Source: Firmicutes bacterium UBA4882 (lineage in GTDB: Bacteria; Bacillota; UBA4882). Taken from it: a DNA stretch of 5,698 nt. The notes under the pieces were generated by a model. The model was not told the DNA's origin and did not search any database. It saw only the letters and a program-made list of their open reading frames with translations. The number at the start of each line of letters is the position of its first letter. Position 1 is the stretch's first letter. A program made the translations under genes and the position numbers. The stretch lies in NCBI GenBank assembly GCA_002399265.1, contig DHDG01000051.1, positions 1 to 5,698 on the forward strand, in the 5' to 3' direction. Below, piece by piece: positions 1 to 5,559 of this stretch.

Positions 1-78
1 CTGTAGACGCTCTTCCGCCAAGCCATCCATCCAGGCACGATATGGCAACTCTGCCAGCATGCGCTCTCTTTCATTCAT
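1..78 (-). CDS. Sugar O-acetyltransferase (maltose/galactoside acetyltransferase type), N-terminal fragment
   Basis: Only the first 26 codons are inside the window; the gene continues past the left edge. The ATG is at 78-76, with an AAAAAGGGG Shine-Dalgarno (95-87) 8 bases upstream. The peptide begins MNERERMLAELPYRAWMDGL, the typical start of the short N-terminal helical domain that precedes the left-handed beta-helix in maltose/galactoside O-acetyltransferases. These enzymes move an acetyl group from acetyl-CoA to a sugar hydroxyl in the cytoplasm and act as trimers. The hexapeptide repeats and catalytic histidine would lie outside the window, so the assignment rests on the N-terminal signature alone. 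The gene is divergent from map. Confidence 0.8.
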   Translation of the reverse strand, partial: MNERERMLAELPYRAWMDGLAEERLQ

Positions 79-193
79 TCCAGAGACCCCTTTTTCGATA
101 CTTCAGTCCGCCATCAGCCCTGCGAGCTCCATACGTTCTTCACACTGCCGCCTACGGAAACTACTCATCCATGCAGTAACATGCCTATAAAAG

Positions 194-202
194 TGGTATA
201 AT
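194..202 (+). promoter_or_regulatory. Extended -10 promoter, probably for map
   Basis: TGGTATAAT combines a perfect TATAAT (197-202) with an upstream TG in the extended -10 position (194-195). No good -35 is found at 174-179 (CAGTAA), which is tolerable for an extended -10 promoter. Transcription would start near 209 and give a leader of about 80 bases before the map TTG start. The assignment is by consensus only. Confidence 0.5.
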
Positions 203-225
203 TAAATTTAGGCGTGACAATTGAT

Positions 226-252
226 AAGACCTCTTTCTGAAATGGTCTTTTT
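226..252 (+). terminator. Hairpin plus T-run in the map leader (possible attenuator)
   Basis: AAGACC (226-231) pairs with GGTCTT (244-249) around a 12-base loop, and five T residues follow (248-252, partly within the stem). It lies between the predicted transcription start and the map ribosome binding site, so it could act as a weak leader terminator. The stem is only 6 bp with two A-T pairs at its base, so efficient termination is doubtful. I see no antiterminator, T-box or riboswitch consensus around it. Confidence 0.25.
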
Positions 253-276
253 AGCTGATACCGATAGCTTTATTAT

Positions 277-282
277 AAGGAG
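277..282 (+). promoter_or_regulatory. Ribosome binding site that fixes the TTG start of map
   Basis: AAGGAG ends 9 bases before TTG at 292. An ATG at 285-287 is only 2 bases from this site, is out of frame with map and reaches a stop after six codons. The spacing and the protein alignment therefore both favour TTG. Confidence 0.7.
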
Positions 283-291
283 ATATGCGAA

Positions 292-1041
292 TTGGTAATC
301 ATTAAATCCCCGCAGCAAATTGAGCTGATGCAGGCGGCCGCTAAGGTTCTCGTGGCCTGCCACCGTGAACTACGTAAAAAGGTTCGCCCTGGCGTTACCA
401 CGCTACAACTTGATCAGTTCGTCGAAGAATTCATCAAATCGCATGGTGCAACCCCGGAGCAAAAGGGTTATCATGGCTTCCCCTATTCGATCTGTGCCTC
501 CATCGACGATGAAATTTGCCACGGATTCCCGAGTGCCGTGCCCCTCCGTAAAGGCAGTATAGTCACCATTGACATCGTTGTCAACCTCAATGGCTGGCTG
601 GCTGATTCAGCGTGGTCCTATCAAGTAGGCAGCGTCTCAAAAGAGGCGCAAAAACTGCTCGACGTCACTAAAGAATGTCTTTACAGGGGCATTGCGCAAG
701 CTATTCCCGGCAACCGGTTGGGTGATGTGGCCCATGCCATTCAGACTTATGCTGAAGGCCATGGTTTTTCTGTTGTGCGCGATTTCACCGGACACGGGAT
801 TGGCCGCGAAATGCATGAGGATCCACAGGTGCTCCATTTTGGCACGCCAGGTACGGGCATTAAGCTCCGTGAAGGAATGGTCTTCACTATTGAGCCGATG
901 ATTAACTCCGGTACTTATAAGCTGACTGTGGATCGCAATGGATGGACCGCGCGGACACTGGACGGCGGCCTGTCTGCGCAATATGAGCACACGATCGCCG
1001 TCACTAAGGATGGTCCGCTGGTGTTGACCGAACAGGATTAA
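292..1041 (+). CDS. map: Methionine aminopeptidase, type I
   Basis: This enzyme removes the initiator methionine from new cytoplasmic proteins using a dinuclear metal centre. The 249-residue length is normal for a type I enzyme without an N-terminal extension. All the pita-bread-fold ligands are visible: D94 and D105, H168 in FTGHGIG, E201 in TIEP and E232 in YEHT. The substrate-contacting histidines H77 (CHGFP) and H175 (MHEDP) are also present. The stretch around D94-D105 reads DIVVNLNGWLAD, a variant I recall from Bacillus and Paenibacillus-type enzymes rather than the E. coli form. The start is TTG, with AAGGAG 9 bases upstream, giving MVIIKSPQQIELM, the expected N-terminus. The gene stands alone here rather than in a ribosomal protein or secY-adk cluster, which suggests it may be a second map copy in this genome; that is inference. 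It converges with the secreted-protein gene 47 bases downstream. Confidence 0.97.
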   Translation: MVIIKSPQQIELMQAAAKVLVACHRELRKKVRPGVTTLQLDQFVEEFIKSHGATPEQKGYHGFPYSICASIDDEICHGFPSAVPLRKGSIVTIDIVVNLNGWLADSAWSYQVGSVSKEAQKLLDVTKECLYRGIAQAIPGNRLGDVAHAIQTYAEGHGFSVVRDFTGHGIGREMHEDPQVLHFGTPGTGIKLREGMVFTIEPMINSGTYKLTVDRNGWTARTLDGGLSAQYEHTIAVTKDGPLVLTEQD

Positions 1042-1067
1042 CGCGGCATGCTTTTGCGCTTGCGTTA
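1039..1067. terminator. Inverted repeat between convergent genes, possible bidirectional terminator
   Basis: TAACGC (1039-1044, containing the map stop codon) is complementary to GCGTTA (1062-1067), with two possible G-U pairs extending the stem. It sits in the 47-base gap between map and the convergent gene ending at 1089, where a terminator is expected. No T-run follows on either strand, so it is not a canonical intrinsic terminator. Confidence 0.3.
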
Positions 1068-1088
1068 AAAGGCCTAAATACCGCCAGA

Positions 1089-1961
1089 CTAATAAGCCTT
1101 TAGCGCACCGCTTTCCAAGATGGCATCCACTTCCTCAAACCCCTCGGGAAACGCATAATTGTAGCGAGCAGGCAGCGCAAAAACGTATTTGCTGTTGCGC
1201 CCAAGCTCTTTAGGACCCATCGGCGCGGCACCGATATGGAATTTCTCACTCTGCAGCGCTTCCCACTGCGCCATAGTGAAGATCATAATCGGAATATCCT
1301 GCCGCGGTTTTTCAGCGGTCCACTGCGGATGTCTGATATTGAGGATCGGGCCGCTTGGCCGATTTTCCAGGGAAAGCCCTTCCCATTGCTCTGCCACGAT
1401 ACGATAACCTTCCCAGCCAGCCGGCAGCGCAAAACTAAAACCATAGGCGCTATTTTCATAGATGATGGCGTTGGCCTGCTGCTTCTTTTCCAGTTCTTGT
1501 GCCTGTTCCGCTGCCTGTTCCTGCGCATCCATGTCCATGACTCTGATCGTCCTGGCTTTGGCTGAAGGAGGATAAATCATGATTCTGGGATCGTCTGTAA
1601 AGGCAACTGCAACTGTGGTGCCCTCTTTCAGGTCGCTGGCCTTGAGCTCCTGATCGGTATAGCCTTTGTATATCTTAGTATTGCCATCGATAATGACGTT
1701 TGCCTGATCATAACTTCCGCGATCGGCGACATCGGCTACTACGAATATTTCACTGATTTTCTTGTTGTCTCCATAGGTCACTTGTGTGATTTTCCCCAAG
1801 ACCTCAACCCTCTCGATCGCGCTGGCGGCAGCCCGAGGATCTTGCGGTGCCTGTACTTGCTCCTCTATCTGCACTTCAATGAGCGGATTCGCCAATACCG
1901 ATGCTGCTAAGCTCAACAAGGAAATCGTAATAATGGCCACGATTACTTTTTTGTTTTTCAT
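1089..1961 (-). CDS. Secreted protein with a DUF3221/YobA-like domain and an uncharacterised C-terminal domain
   Basis: The ATG at 1961-1959 has a near-perfect AGGAGGG (1977-1971) 9 bases upstream. Residues 1-24 form a signal peptide: MKNKK, a hydrophobic stretch, then cleavage likely after VLA24. There is no lipobox cysteine, so it is probably released or wall-associated. Residues about 52-142 look like a small beta-barrel: GKITQV, then the TKIYKG strand, then LKEGTTVAVAF, ending IMIYPPSAKARTIRVM. This resembles the DUF3221/YobA pattern. An A/Q/E-rich linker (about 146-164) is probably helical. Residues about 167-285 form a second domain with YGFSFALPAGWEGY, NIRHPQW, QDIPIMIFTMAQW, FHIGAAPMGP and YVFALPARYNYAF; I recall similar sequences in Bacillota hypothetical proteins, but no function. 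The N-terminal assignment is by pattern only. It lies 97 bases after the methyltransferase on the same strand. Confidence 0.88.
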   Translation of the reverse strand: MKNKKVIVAIITISLLSLAASVLANPLIEVQIEEQVQAPQDPRAAASAIERVEVLGKITQVTYGDNKKISEIFVVADVADRGSYDQANVIIDGNTKIYKGYTDQELKASDLKEGTTVAVAFTDDPRIMIYPPSAKARTIRVMDMDAQEQAAEQAQELEKKQQANAIIYENSAYGFSFALPAGWEGYRIVAEQWEGLSLENRPSGPILNIRHPQWTAEKPRQDIPIMIFTMAQWEALQSEKFHIGAAPMGPKELGRNSKYVFALPARYNYAFPEGFEEVDAILESGALKAY

Positions 1962-1994
1962 GATGTTCGTCCCTCCTGCTATTTAAGACAGCCA

Positions 1995-2034
1995 AATTGC
2001 GCGATAAGTTCCCTTTCCCAGTTGAACCGCAATT
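1995..2034. repeat. Inverted repeat in the 97-base gap before the secreted-protein gene
   Basis: AATTGCG (1995-2001) and CGCAATT (2028-2034) are perfectly complementary. A second arm, GTTC (2008-2011) with GAAC (2024-2027), stacks directly on it, so the RNA could form a hairpin with a 6-base bulge. On the minus strand no T-run follows, so this is not a standard terminator of the methyltransferase gene. It could be an operator, an mRNA processing structure or chance. Confidence 0.35.
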
Positions 2035-2058
2035 ACGACAAAAAATGCCAGGAAGGCT

Positions 2059-2796
2059 CTATGATCTGAAATCGTCTGCCTGAGCCGCGTTTCTTCTTGC
2101 GACCATGCGGCTCCATCGCATAATTTGATTATTGTGCAGTTCATCATGCTTGTCCATAACTTTGGCCCACTGCCGGGTGATACGGACGCCATCTCCATCC
2201 ATATCATCGCCAGCCACAACTTCGAATAGTCTGGTCTTTTCGAAATGCCAGCGCCACCAGCCGAGTGAGTGGAAATAATAAAAGTCAGGCCACCAGTTTT
2301 GCTCCATCGAGTCAGGAACCTTACCGTCAAACTCTTTTTCCGGCCCCCATGTAACCAGCCCGAACTCCCCATCGGCCCTCAACAGGTGCGCCATTTCATC
2401 AGCCAGGTAAGTGTCAGCCGTCCCAAAGAACTGAAATGAATTAATGCTGATGATAGCATCAAAGAAGTTCTTGGCATATGGCAACGCATGCGCTTCAGCG
2501 CGGATAGGAAAAACCAAGTTTTCCATCCCCGCCTGGCGGATCCGCTCCCAGTTTTCATCCGGATTAATCCAAAGATCATTGGCAAAAACCGTCACGCCGA
2601 ATTCCTTCGCCAGAAAGATCGATGTCAAAGCCTTACCGCAACCCATGTCAAGCACCCTCATGCCTGGCTTCAAAGTCATGATCCGTGCCAGGGATTCAGC
2701 GAGCCAGAGACATTGGCAGCCCATCTTATTTTCAAAGATCCATTCGGGATCATACTTGGCCGCCAAAGGGTATTCTTCATCAATTAACAGTTTCAT
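2059..2796 (-). CDS. SAM-dependent methyltransferase, class I
   Basis: This is a soluble methyltransferase of 245 residues with a Rossmann fold; the substrate is unknown. After a conserved-looking N-terminus (MKLLIDEEYPLAAKYDPEWI) comes a helix, then motif I VLDMGCGKA (48-56), which binds SAM. The acidic region FANDLW (71-76) follows strand 2, with an acid at D74. EAHALPYAKNFFDAIISINS (101-120) carries motifs III and IV. An unusually aromatic segment (about 168-184, NWWPDFYYFHSLGWWRW) probably lines the acceptor pocket. The frame stays open upstream to 2970, but that extension crosses the intrinsic terminator at 2909-2940, so I reject the long form. The ATG at 2796 has GGAG 12 bases upstream. 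TTG at 2817, 11 bases from a stronger TAAAGGAG (2836-2829), is an alternative that adds seven residues. Confidence 0.9.
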   Translation of the reverse strand: MKLLIDEEYPLAAKYDPEWIFENKMGCQCLWLAESLARIMTLKPGMRVLDMGCGKALTSIFLAKEFGVTVFANDLWINPDENWERIRQAGMENLVFPIRAEAHALPYAKNFFDAIISINSFQFFGTADTYLADEMAHLLRADGEFGLVTWGPEKEFDGKVPDSMEQNWWPDFYYFHSLGWWRWHFEKTRLFEVVAGDDMDGDGVRITRQWAKVMDKHDELHNNQIMRWSRMVARRNAAQADDFRS

Positions 2797-2852
2797 TTTG
2801 TCTTCATGCTCCAGCAATAAAGTCACTGCTCCTTTATGTTTGATGACAAGCC

Positions 2853-2881
2853 ATAATACTCTCACCAAAATTAAATCACAT
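2853..2881 (-). promoter_or_regulatory. Candidate promoter for the methyltransferase gene
   Basis: On the minus strand, ATGTGA (2881-2876) is followed after exactly 17 bases by TATTAT (2858-2853). The -10 matches five of six consensus bases; the -35 matches only three. It lies between the upstream terminator and the ribosome binding site, where a promoter is needed if this gene is not read through from GDPD. Confidence 0.35.
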
Positions 2882-2887
2882 AAGCAC

Positions 2888-2903
2888 TGACAGCTATATG
2901 TCA
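2888..2903. promoter_or_regulatory. TGACA-N6-TGTCA dyad upstream of the methyltransferase promoter
   Basis: TGACA (2888-2892) and TGTCA (2899-2903) form a 16-base dyad between the GDPD terminator and the candidate methyltransferase promoter, starting about 7 bases upstream of its -35. The position suits an activator or repressor site, but I cannot name a regulator. A 5+5 base dyad can arise by chance. Confidence 0.3.
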
Positions 2904-2908
2904 TATTT

Positions 2909-2940
2909 AAAAAAGCCGCCGCCCAACGGCGACAGCTTTT
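2909..2940 (-). terminator. Intrinsic terminator after the GDPD gene
   Basis: Read on the minus strand, AAAAGC (2940-2935) and CGCCG (2931-2927) pair with CGGCG (2921-2917) and GCTTTT (2916-2911), with a 5-base loop and a 3-base bulge, and the T-run extends through 2909. The GC-rich upper stem followed by six T residues is canonical. It lies 37 bases after the GDPD stop and ends the DUF2007-GNAT-GDPD unit. The flanking A-runs would let it work weakly in the plus direction too. Confidence 0.85.
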
Positions 2941-2977
2941 GAACTTTGCAGCTTCTCTCTTAATCGGCAACTGGCAC

Positions 2978-4024
2978 CTACTTCATAAACACCGGCGCAA
3001 TCCGATCAATGCGATTAGTCCAAATCCCGCCCGCATAATTTTCCGGAATCTGTTGTAAATCTTCCACTGTGTCAAAGCCCTCTGACCACTGCCCCTCACC
3101 AGCTACAATGACGAAGACTGAGCCAGCCGCTTCGATCCTTTTAATAAAACGGTGCGGCCATCCCCATAGAAAGCGGGCGTATCTCAATGGCAAGTAGAAA
3201 AAAGCGTTCTGCATTGATGCTGGCATGTAACCAGTCCATCCCAAAGCCAGATAAGAAATGAGAGCTTTCTTGGTAGTGGCGCGCGACATTACCCGCAGGT
3301 TGGGGAGTTCTTCTTTAAGGATGGCAATTGGTTCATTCCCGCCATAAACGCAGATCCGGGCCAAGCGGCCACCGAGGCGGTCGCTGTCGCGGCTCTCTGG
3401 GCCACCGGAACCAGCGGAGCCATCAGCCAGCTTCTTCAGATATTCTGCTAATAACGCGCCATCCTGCGAATCATTGTTTTTGATATGAATCAGGAATTCG
3501 CGCTCTGGAAAATAGCTCAGCACTTCATCCAACGAAGGGATCATTCCGATTGCTTTGCCGCGGAATGGATAGCTGGCCCCCTGATCAGCAGTGTACCCGT
3601 ACCCGGCATCCAGCGTCTTCAGTTCCTGCATCGTATAATCCTTGACGCTGCCTTGGCCGTTGGTGCGGTACTCCAGATTGGAGTCATGAAAAACAGCGAG
3701 CTGCCCATCCTTGGTCCGCTGCACGTCAAACTCAACCATATCAGCACCCGCCAGAAAGGCCGCCTGCATCGATGGTATCGTGTTTTCCAGATAGGGATGC
3801 TCCGGCTCATAGATGCGCTGGGCAGTATTAGTATCGCCCGTGATCCCTGCCATGGGAAAATTCTGCGCCAAACCCCTGTGAGCAAGCAACAGCGGTCTTG
3901 CGTCAGCGTGCTGCGCTTGCCTGACCAAGAAAGAGCTATTATTGAGAAAGATAAAGGCCACTATTACTAGAGGAATCCATACTGTCTTTCTCCTAAAGAA
4001 ATGCTTCTTTTTGGGGCCAGCCAT
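2978..4024 (-). CDS. Membrane-anchored glycerophosphodiester phosphodiesterase (GDPD family)
   Basis: GDPD enzymes hydrolyse glycerophosphodiesters to glycerol-3-phosphate and an alcohol. Residues 1-12 are very basic (MAGPKKKHFFRRK) and a single hydrophobic segment follows (about 14-28), so the catalytic domain is predicted outside the membrane. Family motifs are H49-R50-G, E80-N81-T, E98-F-D100 and H113-D114. The third usual acidic ligand, in the E-x-K motif, is histidine here (H180-I-K182). The roughly 30 residues between HRG and ENT are longer than in classic GDPDs and, with the C-terminal WGWPHRF and GGIWTNRID, fit a subfamily I recall from other bacteria. A Gly/Ser/Arg-rich insert (about 201-221) interrupts the domain. 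The ATG at 4024 is preferred over an in-frame GTG at 4069 because AAGGGGTGG sits 7 bases upstream of it. The gene follows the GNAT gene by 81 bases with no terminator. Confidence 0.93.
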   Translation of the reverse strand: MAGPKKKHFFRRKTVWIPLVIVAFIFLNNSSFLVRQAQHADARPLLLAHRGLAQNFPMAGITGDTNTAQRIYEPEHPYLENTIPSMQAAFLAGADMVEFDVQRTKDGQLAVFHDSNLEYRTNGQGSVKDYTMQELKTLDAGYGYTADQGASYPFRGKAIGMIPSLDEVLSYFPEREFLIHIKNNDSQDGALLAEYLKKLADGSAGSGGPESRDSDRLGGRLARICVYGGNEPIAILKEELPNLRVMSRATTKKALISYLALGWTGYMPASMQNAFFYLPLRYARFLWGWPHRFIKRIEAAGSVFVIVAGEGQWSEGFDTVEDLQQIPENYAGGIWTNRIDRIAPVFMK

Positions 4025-4031
4025 TTCGTTA

Positions 4032-4040
4032 CCACCCCTT
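4032..4040 (-). promoter_or_regulatory. Ribosome binding site of the GDPD gene
   Basis: AAGGGGTGG on the minus strand ends 7 bases before the ATG at 4024. The competing GTG at 4069 lacks a comparable site, so this site selects the shorter 348-residue protein. Confidence 0.6.
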
Positions 4041-4105
4041 GCCTCTCGACAATCCTTTTTTGGGAACACAATTTGGAACTTAGCGCATTCGTAGTTACCA
4101 TTGTT

Positions 4106-5038
4106 TTATTTACGCAACAGCCACCAAACATCATCGCCTTCAAACCCGCAGCTGCGATAAAGCCGCTCCGGGTTGGTCACATTATCCACTTCGCCGGAGA
4201 CTGTAGTAAATGCGGCTCGCTCCTTTAGCCTATTGAGCAGCTCCAGAACCAATGCCTTTCCCAGGCCGCGCCCCTGATACTCCGGCAGCACCTGAATCCA
4301 TTCCAGGGATCCCTCCGGCACGCTGCCATCAAACTCGGCGATACCCAAAGCCGCCGGGACATTATGATCCATAATCCAAATCCAAAGGTTGCTTTCGAAA
4401 ACCGGATACTTTGTCCAACTTTCAACCGCTTCAGGGCTCGGATGCATATCCCGGTAACATCGACCGATAAAATCCGATATTTCCGCGAACTCGACGCTGT
4501 CCGCGACGCTGTCCGCTACAACACTGCTGTCTTTGATCCAGAAACCCTCGGGCAGTGCATAAGGCGCGATGTACTGATGATCGTGTTTCAATCGAAAGTA
4601 TGGCCACGCCAGACGATACTGTCTCCTATTGAGACGCGCTACTTCATCACGCGACGTATCTGAAATCGACGCATCATCGCTTGCCATATAATCACCATGA
4701 ATAATCAAAAAACCAGCCCGCTCCAGCTTCTGCCGCAAAGATGGATCGTATTGGCGACTCTCATTCCACAAGACATGCAGCTCAAGCTCGTCCTGACTCC
4801 ATCCCTGAAGCTCCGCCACTGCTCCGCTCTCGCTGCTTGCACCGCCCCCACTGCGCTCGTTGCCCGCTTTGCCCGCTTCACCCGCATCGCCTGCATAGCA
4901 ATAAGTGCACCGCAGCCCCGGTAATCTGTCTCTGGTTTTCCAGAATGCGTTAGGCAGCACCTTACACGGGTCAGCCATATACGCTCTTTTCAGATATTTG
5001 GCAAAACACTTACTGTACTCATTTCCATTAGTTACCAA
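4106..5038 (-). CDS. GNAT-family N-acetyltransferase with an AGX-repeat linker
   Basis: The C-terminal part (about 180-310) is a GNAT fold. The acetyl-CoA loop reads QGRGLGKA (255-262) after the strand LEWIQVLPEY, and the last conserved block is NPERLYRSCGF. The substrate is unknown. The N-terminal part (about 15-45, KYLKRAYMADPCKVLPNAFW) is followed by a low-complexity stretch (about 49-75) with four tandem A-G-x tripeptides, then a second domain of about 100 residues. The start is uncertain. TTG at 5038 overlaps the upstream TAA in TTGGTAA and has GGAG 4 bases upstream. ATG at 4978 has only a weak site and would drop KYLKRAY, which I think is conserved. TTG at 5050 is also in frame. The overlap suggests translational coupling to the DUF2007 gene. 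Confidence 0.88.
   Translation of the reverse strand: MVTNGNEYSKCFAKYLKRAYMADPCKVLPNAFWKTRDRLPGLRCTYCYAGDAGEAGKAGNERSGGGASSESGAVAELQGWSQDELELHVLWNESRQYDPSLRQKLERAGFLIIHGDYMASDDASISDTSRDEVARLNRRQYRLAWPYFRLKHDHQYIAPYALPEGFWIKDSSVVADSVADSVEFAEISDFIGRCYRDMHPSPEAVESWTKYPVFESNLWIWIMDHNVPAALGIAEFDGSVPEGSLEWIQVLPEYQGRGLGKALVLELLNRLKERAAFTTVSGEVDNVTNPERLYRSCGFEGDDVWWLLRK
4493..4516. repeat. Perfect 12-bp tandem duplication inside the GNAT gene
   Basis: GACGCTGTCCGC occurs twice head to tail (4493-4504 and 4505-4516). On the coding strand it duplicates four codons and gives VADSVADSVEF at about residue 174-184 of the GNAT protein. The frame is kept, consistent with replication slippage. Confidence 0.9.
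4859..4894. repeat. Four 9-bp tandem repeats encoding AGX tripeptides
   Basis: Read on the minus strand the units are GCAGGCGAT, GCGGGTGAA, GCGGGCAAA and GCGGGCAAC, encoding AGD, AGE, AGK and AGN. The last two units are almost identical; the others have drifted. Because the unit is a multiple of three, copy-number change would alter linker length without shifting the frame. Confidence 0.85.
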
Positions 5039-5406
5039 CTGTCTCCACAATCCTCACATTCCCAGGTTCCTTTCAGCAAAAAGGGAAGGCGGAATACGAT
5101 CAGGCTGCCCAGATGCACCCAGATCGGTGTTCGCCTAAATCTCAAATTTTTGGATCCACAATTGAGACACACAGATTCCTCTTCCGGCTCTACATTTATA
5201 ATTTCCAGCGCCTCGGCAGCGTCTTTTTCGGAGACGTACACTTTCACGCCGCCGACTGCATTGGAAAGATAATTGTTTGCGCTAACCGTAAGGTCGTCAA
5301 AGACAAAGCAGGTTATGCCTGCCGCTTCCAGCCTGGTTTTGAGCAGATAGGCATCCATAGGCTGGAAGAACGCCGCTATTTTCACTAAATCATGATCATT
5401 GTTCAT
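5032..5406 (-). CDS. DUF2007 domain protein with a C-terminal zinc ribbon
   Basis: Residues about 7-70 match the DUF2007 pattern (often annotated as putative signal-transducing protein): a short alpha/beta domain with LVKIAAFFQPMDAYLLKTRL, then GITCFVFDD, and GGVKVYVSEKDAAEALEII. Residues 80-120 hold two CxxC knuckles, C80-x2-C83 and C117-x2-C120, spaced as in a zinc ribbon. Between them is a hydrophobic stretch (about 95-111), so a membrane contact is possible but not a clear transmembrane helix. The protein is cytoplasmic and of unknown function. The ATG at 5406 has AAGGGGG 8 bases upstream. The gene is first in a minus-strand unit, overlapping the probable GNAT start by 7 bases, and is divergent from msrA across a 153-base gap. 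Confidence 0.9.
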   Translation of the reverse strand: MNNDHDLVKIAAFFQPMDAYLLKTRLEAAGITCFVFDDLTVSANNYLSNAVGGVKVYVSEKDAAEALEIINVEPEEESVCLNCGSKNLRFRRTPIWVHLGSLIVFRLPFLLKGTWECEDCGDSW

Positions 5407-5512
5407 GTCGGATTCCCCCTTCCTCCATCATCAACTCAAGGGATTAAGAATTCAGTTACTGTCCGCCATATTTCCTAATAACTATTTACCATAAAACAGA
5501 AATTCCCTTCTG

Positions 5513-5537
5513 GATCGACCCTGCGATCGCTTATACT
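5513..5537 (+). promoter_or_regulatory. Candidate msrA promoter with an overlapping dyad
   Basis: TATACT (5532-5537) is a fair -10 about 22 bases upstream of the msrA start codon. The -35 region is poor (TTCTGG at 5508-5513 with an 18-base spacer). Between them lies GATCG (5513-5517) with CGATC (5524-5528), a 5-bp dyad with a 6-base spacer, partly inside the palindrome GCGATCGC (5523-5530). This could be an operator in the spacer, but the evidence is consensus only. Confidence 0.3.
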
Positions 5538-5559
5538 ATTGATCAAAGGGGGCATCAAA

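Noticed and set aside
1983..2058. Hydrophobic minus-strand reading frame with AFFVVIAVQLGKGTYRAIWL between the methyltransferase and the secreted-protein gene
   Set aside because: It is open only as the tail of a frame overlapping the methyltransferase, has no start codon with a ribosome binding site, and coincides with the inverted repeat at 1995-2034.
2444..2890. Plus-strand open frame of 148 codons opposite the methyltransferase
   Set aside because: It is a shadow of the methyltransferase gene, has no ribosome binding site and no recognisable domain, and runs antisense through clear motif I coding sequence.
3485..3970. Plus-strand open frame of 161 codons opposite the GDPD
   Set aside because: It lies wholly antisense to the conserved GDPD catalytic motifs and shows no domain, signal or start site of its own.
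4025..4069. GTG start at 4069 for the GDPD, adding 15 residues
   Set aside because: It has no comparable Shine-Dalgarno, while the ATG at 4024 has AAGGGGTGG 7 bases upstream and gives a standard basic N-terminus before the membrane segment.
4998..5036. Short minus-strand ORF starting ATGGAAATGAG near the GNAT start
   Set aside because: It is out of frame with the GNAT, ends after about 12 codons, and the GNAT frame itself is open and protein-like across the same bases.
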